64,000 bases of DNA from Aquibium microcysteis (GTDB taxonomy: Bacteria; Pseudomonadota; Alphaproteobacteria; Rhizobiales; Rhizobiaceae). This document shows positions 20,176-29,055 of this stretch, piece after piece. Every line of letters starts with the position of its first letter. Within the stretch, counting starts at the first letter, position 1. Under the pieces are notes generated by a model. That model did no database searches. It worked only from the letters and a program-made list of their open reading frames with translations, and was not told the DNA's origin. The translations under genes were made by a program, and so were the position numbers. Location of the stretch: contig NZ_CP061080.1 of assembly GCF_014495845.1 (NCBI RefSeq), positions 5,880,001 to 5,944,000 on the forward strand, written 5' to 3'.

Positions 20176-20809
20176 CGAGCCTCTCCTTGGCTTGCTCCGG
20201 GGCGCCCTGACGTCGCGTCGGCTCGACGCCGACGAGCCGCATCGTCATGGCGTGGTAGGTGGCGGCGACCTCCTCGACCGACAGACGCTCGTCCGGCCGG
20301 AACCAGACGATCACGCCGGTGATCATCTGGATGATCGCCATGGCCGTCAGCGTCGCGTCCTCGATCGCGAAATCGCCCGCGGCCGCGCCCTCGCGCAGGA
20401 TCTGGCGCAGGTCCTTCTCGTAGGCGGAGCGCAGCCGCAGCATGGCCGTCAGCCGCTCCGGCGACAGGCTGCGCAGCTCCATGTTGGAGACATGCGTCGC
20501 GTGCCGCCGCTCGACGTGGAAGACGATGTGGTTCTCCACGAAGGCGGCGAGCCGCACGCGCGGCGTCCCGCCGGGATCGGCCGCAGCCCAGGCCGCGATC
20601 AGCGCCTCCATGTGCTCGCGCATCAGCGTGAACAGCAGGTCCTCCTTGGTGGGGAAGTAATTGTAGAGCGCCGCCGCCTGCAGCCCGATCTCCGCCGCCA
20701 GCCGCCGCATCGACACCGCCTCGTAGCCATGCCGCGCGATCAGCCCCACCGCCGCCTCCCGCAGCGCCGCTTCCGTCTTCTCGCCGTACGAACCGGTCGT
20801 GCGTGCCAA
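20168..20809 (-). CDS. TetR-family regulator of the isovaleryl-CoA operon
   Basis: A 213-residue repressor with an N-terminal helix-turn-helix ([20 protein letters not shown], then [15 protein letters not shown]) and a helical ligand domain. The best start is TTG at 20809, nine bases after a perfect AGGAGG; longer in-frame starts add unconserved residues. A 28-bp near-palindrome lies just upstream, so it should repress itself and the overlapping ivd gene. The ligand is probably a pathway acyl-CoA, by analogy with other TetR regulators of acyl-CoA degradation. Confidence 0.85.
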   Translation of the reverse strand: MARTTGSYGEKTEAALREAAVGLIARHGYEAVSMRRLAAEIGLQAAALYNYFPTKEDLLFTLMREHMEALIAAWAAADPGGTPRVRLAAFVENHIVFHVERRHATHVSNMELRSLSPERLTAMLRLRSAYEKDLRQILREGAAAGDFAIEDATLTAMAIIQMITGVIVWFRPDERLSVEEVAATYHAMTMRLVGVEPTRRQGAPEQAKERLDV

Positions 20810-20831
20810 GGCGTGGTTCCTCCTGAGGCGA

Positions 20832-20859
20832 TGAATAAAACGAACGGTCGTTTCATTCA
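20832..20859. promoter_or_regulatory. Near-perfect 28-bp palindrome, candidate TetR operator
   Basis: The core AAACGAACGGTCGTTT (20838-20853) has six-base arms around ACGG. Flanking TGAAT/ATTCA arms extend the symmetry with one mismatched pair. It sits 23 bases before the TTG start of the TetR gene, where a repressor would block transcription of tetR-ivd. Confidence 0.75.
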
Positions 20860-20924
20860 AGGGGTGGACGTCGCCTGAGGCTGATTCGGGTTCTGATCGG
20901 GGCGGGCGGCCGCTGCGCGGAACC

Positions 20925-21038
20925 ATGAGCGCTCAAGGCTACCATCCGCAGCGTCATTCGTGGAGCGACATTCAAAATGTGTTCATGCGGATCGGCCGCG
21001 CGACATATCGAATTGGCTCTTTCATCGAAGTCATGTAA
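20925..21038 (+). CDS. Possible 37-residue small ORF
   Basis: An open frame starting ATGAGCGCTCAAGG and ending TAA encodes MSAQGYHPQRHSWSDIQNVF and 17 more residues. It lies in an AT-richer gap between the tetR promoter and the membrane-protein gene. There is no strong ribosome site and no family I recognise. It may be a leader peptide or chance. Confidence 0.25.
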   Translation: MSAQGYHPQRHSWSDIQNVFMRIGRATYRIGSFIEVM

Positions 21039-21071
21039 TTATCGGTCAATTCATCGTCCGGAGAATGCATC

Positions 21072-21629
21072 ATGGACGGGTTTTTTGTTTTCCTGAAGGG
21101 CTACAGGCAGGAGATCATACTTCTTCTTGTTGCGGCCATCCTGTTCATGGGAATGGTCCAGTGGGCTTTCTGGATCGCCGGCTGGGGACGCTTCCGTCCG
21201 CGGGCGGACAACATGGCGCCTGGGCGGGAAGGCTTCGCCGAACGACCGATCCGTTTCGTTTTCGCGGAACTGTTTGCGAAACTGGTGAACGACTTCCGGC
21301 ACCTGCTGGCACTCATCGTGATGCTGGTCTTTCTCTTCTCCGTCGCCTACGCGCTTTGGGTTGCAGGCACCAACGTCGACAACATGAACAAGGCCTTGCA
21401 GGCGGTCACCGGTTCTCTCAGTGGCATCATCGGAGTCATCATCGGCTACTACTTCGGCGAGACCGTCGCCCGCACCGGCGGGGCGGGCGATACCACGCAA
21501 CCATCGGGAACCGCCCTTCAGGGTGGCGCGCCCGAGCAGAAGAATGGCGGACCTGATGACCTTGGCGTCGCCGCGCGGGAAGCCGCGCCACAGGTCGCTC
21601 CGCGGCCGGCGCCCGAGCCTGGAATCTAG
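21072..21629 (+). CDS. Three-helix membrane protein of the YEATS-like unit
   Basis: A 185-residue inner-membrane protein with predicted transmembrane helices at about 14-37 (IILLLVAAILFMGMVQWAFW), 78-98 (LLALIVMLVFLFSVAYALWV) and 110-128 (LSGIIGVIIGYYFGETVA). The cytoplasmic C-terminus is disordered and rich in Gly, Pro and Ala. I do not recognise the family. The next open frame starts two bases after its stop, so it heads a three-gene unit. Helix-rich small membrane proteins paired with soluble sensors are a common plan in prokaryotic effector systems; here that is inference. Confidence 0.7.
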   Translation: MDGFFVFLKGYRQEIILLLVAAILFMGMVQWAFWIAGWGRFRPRADNMAPGREGFAERPIRFVFAELFAKLVNDFRHLLALIVMLVFLFSVAYALWVAGTNVDNMNKALQAVTGSLSGIIGVIIGYYFGETVARTGGAGDTTQPSGTALQGGAPEQKNGGPDDLGVAAREAAPQVAPRPAPEPGI

Positions 21630-21631
21630 CC

Positions 21632-21769
21632 ATGTCCCGAAGCAATCTGCCCAAACCGGCCGGATGGCTTTCCAACGCACTTGGAGTTGCGGGCGGCCGG
21701 GACTATCTTGAGGATGGTCGATTGGACGCTAAGGCGTTCGGCGAGCATGGAGAGAGGTCATGGGCCTGA
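21632..21769 (+). CDS. 45-residue ORF between membrane and YEATS-like genes
   Basis: It starts (ATG) two bases after the membrane-protein stop and ends ten bases inside the YEATS-like gene, so it tiles the gap exactly. The product begins MSRSNLPKPAGWLSNALGVA and ends HGERSWA. It is soluble with no motif I know. The tight packing suggests a translated coupling peptide, but codon evidence alone is modest. Confidence 0.45.
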   Translation: MSRSNLPKPAGWLSNALGVAGGRDYLEDGRLDAKAFGEHGERSWA

Positions 21770-22128
21770 ACGTCGCCGTCAAGGACAGCCTGAAAAACCC
21801 CTATGACCCTTCCGGGGCGCCCGAAATGCGGCGGCAGGCGGGAAAGAGCCCCTTGTACAAGGTCCACATCTATCTCGATGGGAACGATCTGCTCTTCGTC
21901 AACAGCGCGACCTACCACCTCCACCAGACGTTCGATCAACCGGTCCGGACCGTTTCTCGCTCCATCCGCAATCCGAACTGTAGCCTGGCGATCTGGACCT
22001 GGGGGATTTTCACGGTCCGGGTCATTGTCGAGGACAAGAGTGGCCAGAAGTACGAGTTCGTTCACCCGCTTACCTACGGCGCGGAGATAGAGCGAACCCC
22101 GCAGTCGGTCTTCAGGCAGGCCTCCTGA
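21760..22128 (+). CDS. YEATS-like (pYEATS-type) domain protein
   Basis: A 122-residue, probably all-beta protein. Its pattern VHIYLDGNDLLFVNSATYHL, HQTFDQPVRTVS, then WTWGIFTVRVIVED and FVHPLTYG follows the YEATS fold: the V.Y.LH.TF..P.R strand pair and the WG.F.V.V strand. Eukaryotic YEATS domains read acylated lysines. Prokaryotic versions are reported linked to membrane or effector modules in conflict systems; I rely on memory for that. A good GGAGAGAGG ribosome site precedes the ATG. It probably senses or bridges within the three-gene unit. Confidence 0.65.
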   Translation: MGLNVAVKDSLKNPYDPSGAPEMRRQAGKSPLYKVHIYLDGNDLLFVNSATYHLHQTFDQPVRTVSRSIRNPNCSLAIWTWGIFTVRVIVEDKSGQKYEFVHPLTYGAEIERTPQSVFRQAS

Positions 22129-22147
22129 AGCGCTCGACCGCCACAAA

Positions 22148-23260
22148 CTACCCCGCCCGCGCCGCGGCCAGCGCCTTCGGCAGTTCCTCCGCGAACAGGT
22201 CGAGTTCCGCGTCCAGCCCGACCGAAATCCGGATGCAGCGGTCGAGGCCGGGGGCCATCGGCTTGCGGATGAAGACGTCGCGGGCGAGCGTCTCCTGCAG
22301 CACCTTCAGCGCGAAGGCGCCGTCGGCGCCGCAGTCGATGGTGACGAAGTTGGTGGCCGACGGGATCGGCTCGAGCCCGTTGTCGCGGGCGATGCCGGCG
22401 ATGCGCTCGCGGCCGGCCGCGACGCGGGCGACCACTGTGGCCAGATAGTCCTGGTCGGCGAGCGCGGCCTCGCCGGCCACCTGCGCCATCTTGTTGATGC
22501 CGTAATGGTTGCGCACCTTCTCGAAGCTGCGGATCACCGCGGCGTCGCCGAAGGCATAGCCGCAGCGCAGGCCGGCGAGGCCATAGGCCTTGGAGAAGGT
22601 CCGAAGCCGGATCAGGTTCGGCCGCGACAGGTTGACGCGCGGCTGCGCCGAGGCCGGTCCGGTCTCGCCATAGGCCTCGTCGAGCAGCACCAGCGTCGTC
22701 GGCGGGATCGCATCGATGAAGGCCTCGACGTCCGCCGCCTCCCACCACGTGCCCATCGGGTTGTCCGGGTTCGACAGGTAGACCACCTGCGCAGCGTCGC
22801 GCTTCACCGCGTCGATCAGACCCTGCAGGTCCTCCCTGTCGTCGCGATAGGGCACGGTGACCAGCCGCGCGCCGAAACCCGCGACATGGAAGTTGAAGGT
22901 TGGATAGGCGCCGAGCGAGGTGACGACCGTGTCGCCGGGACCGGCATGGAGTCGCACCGCCAGCCCCAGCAACCCGTCGATGCCCTCGCCGATGACCACG
23001 TTCTGCGCGCCGAGGCCGAGATGGCGCGCCAGCGCCGCCTTCAGGTCGAAATTGTCGGGGTCGCAGTATTTCCACATGGCACCGGCGGCCTCCGCCATCG
23101 CCGCGACGACCGAGGGTGCGGGGCCGAAACCGCTCTCGTTGGCGCCGATCCGGGCGCGGAAGGCGGCGCCCCGGCTGCGCTCCTGCGCTTCCGGTCCCAC
23201 GAAAGGCACGGTCGAGGGCAGGGCGGCGGCAAGCGGCGTCAGGCGGGGAAGGCGTTGCAT
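22148..23260 (-). CDS. Pyridoxal-phosphate aminotransferase, histidinol-phosphate (HisC)-like
   Basis: A 370-residue fold-type I aminotransferase. Visible are IGANESGFGPAPSVV (HisC-like NE..GP), VYLSNPDNPMGTWW, the cofactor Asp in LVLLDEAYGE, and the PLP lysine in TFSKAYGLAGLRCGYA, followed by ISVGLDAELD near the end. It converts histidinol phosphate or a related amino acid such as an aromatic keto acid. Isolated second hisC-like copies are common in rhizobia, and no other his gene is nearby, so aromatic transamination is possible. Convergent with the YEATS-like gene. Confidence 0.85.
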   Translation of the reverse strand: MQRLPRLTPLAAALPSTVPFVGPEAQERSRGAAFRARIGANESGFGPAPSVVAAMAEAAGAMWKYCDPDNFDLKAALARHLGLGAQNVVIGEGIDGLLGLAVRLHAGPGDTVVTSLGAYPTFNFHVAGFGARLVTVPYRDDREDLQGLIDAVKRDAAQVVYLSNPDNPMGTWWEAADVEAFIDAIPPTTLVLLDEAYGETGPASAQPRVNLSRPNLIRLRTFSKAYGLAGLRCGYAFGDAAVIRSFEKVRNHYGINKMAQVAGEAALADQDYLATVVARVAAGRERIAGIARDNGLEPIPSATNFVTIDCGADGAFALKVLQETLARDVFIRKPMAPGLDRCIRISVGLDAELDLFAEELPKALAAARAG

Positions 23261-23697
23261 GTCGATGATCCGGCAGAAGGGCCGCGGACCGTAGGACGAA
23301 ACCGGGCGCGAGGGAAGAAGGCAGGCGGACCGTCTTGGGGCTCGGGCGGCTTCGCCGACCGTCGCCCCAGCGCCGCCGTTCCGCAGCCGCGCCGGTGAAG
23401 CGTGCAGCAGCGTGCAGACGCGGGCGCTTCACCGAAGTCTGCATCATCCACGACCGCGGGCGAGGGGGGCCGGCGTCATGCCGTCCCGCCCGCTCCGTGC
23501 GGCCAGCCGGGGGAACGCGGCTCTCTTCGGGCAATGCGGCCACCTGTGCCGGGCCGAAGATTTTCCCCGCCTGGAACCCAGGCCGATTTGCGACATTGTT
23601 CCGGCAGTTCGGTGACCGGATGCCGCCGACGGGGACAGCACCAACGAAACCAGGATGCCCGCCTTACTCCGTATGGCGGCGAGGGAGGCTTTTCGCA
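23261..23697. other. 437-base gap between divergent genes
   Basis: Divergent promoter region between the aminotransferase and the secreted protein. I see no credible gene. The ribosome site GAGGGAGG for the downstream gene lies at its end. Frames running through it lack family features. Confidence 0.55.
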
Positions 23698-24468
23698 ATG
23701 ACACTGAAAACGGCAATCCCGGGCAATCGCGCCGCATCCGCGACGGCACGCGTGCTCGCCATCGTCGCCCCGGCACTGCTGGCGTTGCTGCCGCTGTCGA
23801 CCACGGCGTCCGAGGCCGGCAGTCTCTGCCGCCAGATCGAGCACAGGCTGGCTGCGGTCTCTGCCGTTCCGCACCGGGCACAGGATGGCCTCGCCCGCGC
23901 CGTCCGCCTCTCGCGGCAGGCAGGCTGCGGGCCGAACGGTTTCGCATCGCCCCGCGACACCCATTGCCGCGCGCATGCGAGCCGGATCCAGGCGCTCCGC
24001 TCCAGCGGTTTTGCTCCTGGCGATGCGGCTCGTGAGCGCAGCCGCCTGAAGGCAGCGCTTCGGGCCAACGGTTGCCAGCGGCAGCAGGTTGAAAGCCCTC
24101 GTCAGGTGGTGAGGGTCAAAAGCCCGGAGCCGGCCGTCCGCACCATGGACGGAACGATCCCGGTTCCGATGCCGCGCCCGGCGTCACCCTCCGAGATCTA
24201 CCAGGCCAACTACGTGAAGCATGCCAGGACCCGGATGGCTGCGATCGACATGGCGCGTCTCGAGGAACTGGCGCAGCCCCGAGCCATCCCTCCGAGCCGC
24301 CAGTCGATCCGCATCGTCGGCGGTCGCTTCCTGGCCCAGCCGGACGCGGAGACGAACTTCATCGCCATCGCGACCGGCAGCGAGAGCGCGGCCAACGAAA
24401 TCCTCGGCGGCGTGCTCGCGATCATCGGCGACGCCATCGTCTCGAAGGCCGTCGCCGCCGAGCCGTGA
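23698..24468 (+). CDS. Secreted Cys-containing protein, unknown function
   Basis: A 256-residue protein with a signal-anchor-like start (MTLKTAIPGNR, hydrophobic VLAIVAPALLALLPL, cleavage near TTASEA). The mature part has four conserved-looking cysteines (SLCRQIEH, QAGCGPNGF, THCRAHASRI, ANGCQRQ), a pattern seen in exported rhizobial proteins of the DUF2865 type. The C-terminal half is proline-rich, then ends in a small helical segment (EILGGVLAIIGDAIVSKAVA). Probably periplasmic or cell-wall associated. The downstream sensor kinase is in the same direction, 147 bases on. Confidence 0.6.
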   Translation: MTLKTAIPGNRAASATARVLAIVAPALLALLPLSTTASEAGSLCRQIEHRLAAVSAVPHRAQDGLARAVRLSRQAGCGPNGFASPRDTHCRAHASRIQALRSSGFAPGDAARERSRLKAALRANGCQRQQVESPRQVVRVKSPEPAVRTMDGTIPVPMPRPASPSEIYQANYVKHARTRMAAIDMARLEELAQPRAIPPSRQSIRIVGGRFLAQPDAETNFIAIATGSESAANEILGGVLAIIGDAIVSKAVAAEP

Positions 24469-24615
24469 GCCGCGGGCGGCACCGCAGGCCTGCTCCTCCG
24501 ATTTCCTCTTCGTGTCCGTAACCGTCCAGGGCTGGCGCATAGTTGTGCACATGGGGTGTCGTTCCGGAAGCGACTGCCCTAGAATGTCGGCAGGGAACGG
24601 TGGACGGAGGAAGGT

Positions 24616-26196
24616 TTGTCTGAAGTGAACGGGGCGCGCGTCCCGACGGGCTCGCGCACCTTGCGGGCCGCCACGGCACTGATCGTGCTGATGTTCGTCC
24701 TCTTCGTCGTGGTTCTGACCGTTTCCCTGCTGCGGGAAAGAGAAGCCGCGCAGCGCGCTGCCGAAGCCCGGGCGGCTGCGGCATCCCAGGTGGTCGCCAC
24801 GAATGTCAGCTGGATCACGGAGCTCTCGCGTCAGGCGCTGGGGCGGATCGACGATGCCCTCGGCGTTGAGATTGCAGGCGGTTCGGCCAGTGTGGAGGAA
24901 AGGATCCGAAACGCGGTCGATCGTTTGCCGGGCAACGTCAAGGCCTATGTCGTCGGCGCGGATGGTGCCACCCTCTTCTCCACCGACCCCGACGTCCAGC
25001 CGATCGACATCCGCGACCGCGAATATTTCGCCGTGCCCGCCGCCGGTACGCGCTTTCACGTCTCCGCCCTGATGGTCAGCCGCCTGGACGGCAAGCAGAT
25101 CTTCGTCTTCAGCCGTCGCCTCGAGCGCGGGGGAATGTTCCAGGGCGTGGCGATCCTGTCATTCGACGTGGATCTGTTTCGCGAGATCTGGCAGTCCCTG
25201 TCGCTCGACGCGCTCTCGACCGTCAGCGTTCTGCGGGAGGATGGACAGCTGGTCGCCCGCTATCCGCTGGCGGACGGTCCGCTGGATCTGTCGAAATACG
25301 TCCTCTTCACCGAGTATCTGAAGCTCGGGGACGCGGGAACCTACCCCGCGGTGTCGCCGGCCGACGGTGTCGCCCGCATCGTCGGCTATCGCCGCGTTCA
25401 GGGGGCGCCGCTCGTGGCCCTGGCGAGCGTTTCCAGGGATACTGCCTTCGCCCAGTTCCACCGCAACACCGCCATCACCCTCCTCTTCGCGGTCCCGACA
25501 GCGCTGGCGCTGGCGCTGGCGACGGTGTTCATCTTCCGGTTGCTTCGGCGCGACCGTGACCGGCAGCGCAGGCTCCTCGAAACGCTGGAACTGAACCGCA
25601 TGCTCGTGCGGGACACGCATCACCGGGTGAAGAACAATCTCCAGGCGATCATGTCGCTGGTCAGGCTGCACGGACTGCCGCAGCAGATGAAGGCCGATCT
25701 GCAGGGACGGATCTTGGCGATGACGGCCGTGCACGAGCACCTCTATCGCCTCGACCAGTTCGCCGAGGTGAACGCGGACACGCTCATTCCGGCGATCGTC
25801 GATCCGCTGCGGGAGGCTTTCGCGCAGCCGGTCACGATCCACTACGACATCGACCCGGTCATGCTCCACCACGACCAGGCCACGCCGCTGGCGCTCGTCG
25901 TCAACGAGGTCGTCACCAACGCTCTGAAATATGCCTTCCCCGACGGCCGGGCCGGGACGATCCACGTCGCGTTCAAGTCCCGCGACGGCAGCCATGCGGA
26001 ACTGTCCATCGGCGACGACGGCGTCGGTTTCGATCCGACGATGGCGACCAGCGGACTGGGCGGTCGGCTGGTCCGCGCCATGCTGGTCCAGCTGGGCGGC
26101 AGCGAGCCGGAATATTACTTCCGGGGCGGCACGCGTTTCCAGACCCTCGTCACGCTCATCGATCAGGCGGGGCAGCAGCGGAAGGCCGCCGCATAG
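24616..26196 (+). CDS. HisKA_2-family sensor histidine kinase with dCache-like sensor
   Basis: A 526-residue membrane kinase. TM1 is at about 22-42 and TM2 at about 290-310, with a periplasmic dCache-like sensor between them (FSTDPDVQPIDIRDREYFAV). The kinase core has the phospho-acceptor region DTHHRVKNNLQAIMSLVRLH (H335/H336), N-box NEVVTNALKYAF, and G-box SIGDDGVGFDP. Such kinases in alphaproteobacteria often feed the general stress response or phosphotransfer relays. No response regulator gene is adjacent. The start is TTG, directly preceded by GGAGGAAGG, which fixes it despite the rare codon. Confidence 0.88.
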   Translation: MSEVNGARVPTGSRTLRAATALIVLMFVLFVVVLTVSLLREREAAQRAAEARAAAASQVVATNVSWITELSRQALGRIDDALGVEIAGGSASVEERIRNAVDRLPGNVKAYVVGADGATLFSTDPDVQPIDIRDREYFAVPAAGTRFHVSALMVSRLDGKQIFVFSRRLERGGMFQGVAILSFDVDLFREIWQSLSLDALSTVSVLREDGQLVARYPLADGPLDLSKYVLFTEYLKLGDAGTYPAVSPADGVARIVGYRRVQGAPLVALASVSRDTAFAQFHRNTAITLLFAVPTALALALATVFIFRLLRRDRDRQRRLLETLELNRMLVRDTHHRVKNNLQAIMSLVRLHGLPQQMKADLQGRILAMTAVHEHLYRLDQFAEVNADTLIPAIVDPLREAFAQPVTIHYDIDPVMLHHDQATPLALVVNEVVTNALKYAFPDGRAGTIHVAFKSRDGSHAELSIGDDGVGFDPTMATSGLGGRLVRAMLVQLGGSEPEYYFRGGTRFQTLVTLIDQAGQQRKAAA

Positions 26197-26216
26197 ACGG
26201 CGCGCGCTGCCGGTCG

Positions 26217-27380
26217 TCAGAGCCGCCGCGCGATCTGCCGCAGCATGGACTTTTCCCGCATCGTCGACGGATCGTGGCTGGGCTCGGGGCGCGACGACAG
26301 CTTCACCAGCACGACCCGGCGCACCGGATCGATCCAGATCCACTGCTCGTGGATGCCGATGGCAGCAAGGCTGCCATGGTCGTCGCCGGTGTCGTACCAG
26401 CAGGAGCGATAGCGTCCCTTGCCGAACAGTCCGGCGAAGTCGCCTGTCGCCCAGGCCTGCCGGTCGCCGTTGCGGCGGATGTCCTCGATCCAGTCGGCCG
26501 GCACCACCTGCCGGCCGCCGGCGGTTCCGCCGTCGAGCATCATCTGGCCGAACCGGGCAAGGTCGCGCGCCGTGACCGAGATGCCGCCGGCCGCACGGGC
26601 CGTCCCGGCCCGGTCGACGGTCACGCTGGCCGCTCCGCGACCGCCGAGATGGCGCCAAAGGCGATCGGCGAGATAGGCGTGGAAGCGCACGCCCGTGGCG
26701 CGCTCGATCACGAGGCCGAGCATGTCGGTGTCGGGCGAGGCATAGTGGAACCGCAGCCCATGCGGATGCTCCGCCTTCGGCAGCGAGACCAGCACTTCTT
26801 CCAGCGTTTCCTCGCGACCCGTCTCGTGTTCGGGGTTCCACAGCATCGCCCGCCTGTAGCGGTCGAAGTCGCTCTGCCGGTCGAGATAGTTCTCCTCGAA
26901 GGAGAGGCTGACCGTCATGTCGAGCAGGTGCCGCACGGTGGCGTCGGCATAGGCGCCGCCCCGCGGAACGGGCACGTAGGCCGTGACCGGCGCGTCGGGA
27001 TCGAGTGCGCCTTCCGCGGCCGCGATTCCGGCAAGCAGGCCGGTGACGGATTTCGAGATCGAGAAGATGAGGTGCGGTGCGTCGCGATCGCAATGCGGCG
27101 CGTACCACTCCGCGACCAATCGATCGTCCTTCAGGGCGACGAAAGCGTCGCCGTGCGACTGCGAAAGGTGGTCGAGTGCATGGATCGGGCTGCCGTCGGG
27201 CAGGCTGAGGTCGAGCGCCGTCAGCGCGCCGTATCCAGGTGACGGCTCGGTCTCTCCCCGTGCCGCAGCGATCTCGGCCGTCGGCACGATCTCGCGCACG
27301 TTCTGGAACGACCAGCGGCTGTTCGGATGGGTGCGCCAGTTCGAAAGGCTAACCGTGCCGCGGGAAATGCTGTCGGACAT
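26217..27380 (-). CDS. Serine beta-lactamase-like hydrolase (class C fold)
   Basis: A 387-residue protein of the beta-lactamase/penicillin-binding-protein family, without an export signal. The nucleophile motif SISK (S107-K110 in LIFSISKSVTGLLAG) and the second-site tyrosine in HYASPDTDMLGLV are present. The third motif is probably the H..HG-like HGSLAAIGIHEQ region. Cytosolic members are usually esterases or amide hydrolases rather than true beta-lactamases. The start MSDSISRGT is preferred to an upstream ATG. Convergent with the histidine kinase gene. Confidence 0.85.
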   Translation of the reverse strand: MSDSISRGTVSLSNWRTHPNSRWSFQNVREIVPTAEIAAARGETEPSPGYGALTALDLSLPDGSPIHALDHLSQSHGDAFVALKDDRLVAEWYAPHCDRDAPHLIFSISKSVTGLLAGIAAAEGALDPDAPVTAYVPVPRGGAYADATVRHLLDMTVSLSFEENYLDRQSDFDRYRRAMLWNPEHETGREETLEEVLVSLPKAEHPHGLRFHYASPDTDMLGLVIERATGVRFHAYLADRLWRHLGGRGAASVTVDRAGTARAAGGISVTARDLARFGQMMLDGGTAGGRQVVPADWIEDIRRNGDRQAWATGDFAGLFGKGRYRSCWYDTGDDHGSLAAIGIHEQWIWIDPVRRVVLVKLSSRPEPSHDPSTMREKSMLRQIARRL

Positions 27381-27442
27381 GAATCTCGGCTCCGGATGGT
27401 CACCGACCATCCATAGGTTCGCCGCGGCTGTCTGCGCAACGG

Positions 27443-27470
27443 AAAAACCCGGCGGTTGCCCGCCGGGTTT
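27443..27470 (-). terminator. Strong intrinsic terminator of porin gene 1
   Basis: On the minus strand an 11-bp stem (AAACCCGGCGG) with a GCAA loop is followed by TTTTT, 28 bases after the porin stop. It insulates the porin from the hydrolase gene. Confidence 0.92.
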
Positions 27471-27498
27471 CCAAGGCCCCCGCCTCAGATAGATCGGA

Positions 27499-28623
27499 TC
27501 AGAAGAAGCGCGTCAGGCGCAGGAAGCCCGAAGCCGTGCCGTCGAGGTTGTCGATCTTGTCGTAGTAGATCTCCGAGCGGATCTCGAGGTTCTCGACCGG
27601 CGTATACACGAGGTTGAGCTCGGCGGTATAGCCGTCCAGGCCGGTAGAGACCGAGGACTGCGCCGCATAGAGGTCGCTGTAGTACTGGAAGCCGACGGAC
27701 GCGCCGAACTTCTCCGTGATCTGGTGGTAGTAGGAGGCCAGGACCGACCATTCGGCCGCACCATTCCCGTCGGTGAGGGCTTTGAACGGGCTGCCGACGC
27801 CGAAGACGTTGTCGCTGTCGGAATAGTAACCGATCAGGCGGAAGGACGAACCCTCGAAGCCGGGAATGTTGTAATGCAGGCCGAGCGTGGCGCCGAAGCC
27901 GTCACTGCCGAGGCCGTCATAGTCCTCGTCATAGCCGGCCTTGGCCCAGACGGCACCCCAACCCTGATTGTAGCTGACCGCACCGACCACGTCAGGCATG
28001 TAACCATCGCCTTCGAGATCGTCGTTCTCGAGCGAGATCGTCGCTGCGAAGCCCTGGTCCGAACCGAAGCTGTAGGAGATCTGCTGCGTCTTGCGATAGC
28101 CGTAGCTCAGCGAGCCCCAGGAGTGCGAGCCATAGGAGGCGACGCCGGCGCCGATCGAGTCGTTCCACACCGTCTCGGTGAAGCCGACGCGGAAACCGCC
28201 GAGCTGCACGAAGGCGTTGTCCATGACGTAGCCGGCGTCGGCATTCGACCCGGCGTCGGCCTGGATGCGCATCATGGCGCGCAGCGTGCCCCACTCGGTG
28301 CTGGAGCGGGCGTCGACCTGCAGGCGTGCGCGGGTCATGGCGAGCCAACCGCCGTCACCTTCGTTGCTGCCGGTGGTCTGGTAGTCCGGGGAATCACCAC
28401 GACCTTCGAAGGTCTCGGTGGCCACCTGGAAGAAGACCTGGCCCGAGAACTGCAGGCAGGTCTCGGTGCCGGGGATGTAGAAGAAGCCCGCGCCGTACAT
28501 GTCGCAGACGCGCACGTACTCGACCGGCTCCGGCTCGGCGATCACGACCGCATCGGCTGCATAGGCGGCATTGCTGCCGGCGAGGGCGGCGGCGCTGGCG
28601 AGGAGGAGATTCCTGATCTTCAT
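27499..28623 (-). CDS. Omp2-type porin 1
   Basis: A 374-residue trimeric-porin-family protein (alphaproteobacterial Omp2a/Omp2b class) that forms general diffusion pores. It has a signal peptide (MKIRNLLLASAAALAGSNAA). The conserved mature N-terminus is EPEPVEYVRVCDMYGAGFFY, with the IPGTETCLQFSGQ disulphide loop. The last strand ends RLTRFF with the terminal Phe needed for assembly. A second porin with the same leader lies 430 bases upstream on the same strand, each with its own terminator. The start codon is the ATG at the head of the signal peptide. Confidence 0.92.
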   Translation of the reverse strand: MKIRNLLLASAAALAGSNAAYAADAVVIAEPEPVEYVRVCDMYGAGFFYIPGTETCLQFSGQVFFQVATETFEGRGDSPDYQTTGSNEGDGGWLAMTRARLQVDARSSTEWGTLRAMMRIQADAGSNADAGYVMDNAFVQLGGFRVGFTETVWNDSIGAGVASYGSHSWGSLSYGYRKTQQISYSFGSDQGFAATISLENDDLEGDGYMPDVVGAVSYNQGWGAVWAKAGYDEDYDGLGSDGFGATLGLHYNIPGFEGSSFRLIGYYSDSDNVFGVGSPFKALTDGNGAAEWSVLASYYHQITEKFGASVGFQYYSDLYAAQSSVSTGLDGYTAELNLVYTPVENLEIRSEIYYDKIDNLDGTASGFLRLTRFF

Positions 28624-29001
28624 GTCCTGTGTCCCAAAATTCGCTTGTTCTGGCGAAAGCCGGCCTGCCGTCCCCGTTGGCGGTTTGGTTCCGCCGCCCC
28701 GTGAATACGTCGTGATCGTCGCCTTCTTCTTCAGGATCATTCACCCTCTTTGCCGGATCAAGATATTTTGCGGCCAGCGGTTGCGGTGCAGCATCGAATG
28801 CGGACCGCTGTTGCAAGAATGTGACGAATGCTTCCGTCTCTATCCGCTCATGCCGGAGGAAATGGCATCATGTTGCGCCTCCGCGCGGCATTCGCCCATT
28901 CCGCGGGCAGAGCAGCCGTTCCATGATTCGTCCGGCGAAGAAGGTGCACCTCAGGGGAGCGGATCGGGCTGCGACCGAACACGCTTTTCGGGTGCGAACG
29001 G
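28624..29001. other. Porin 1 upstream region
   Basis: No gene is seen. The segment contains an AT-rich stretch (AAGATATTTTG at 28761) and the motif GCTGTTGCAAGAATG (28807-28821). The motif recurs, with one base missing, upstream of the second porin (30304-30317). It probably holds the promoter and a long 5' leader. Confidence 0.5.
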
Positions 29002-29031
29002 AAAAGGCCCGCGACACGAATGTCGCGGGCC
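29002..29031 (-). terminator. Strong intrinsic terminator of porin gene 2
   Basis: On the minus strand an 11-bp stem (GGCCCGCGACA) with a TTCG tetraloop is followed by TTTT, 24 bases after the stop. Confidence 0.92.
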
Positions 29032-29055
29032 CTGGCCTGGAGACCGACGTCCGGA

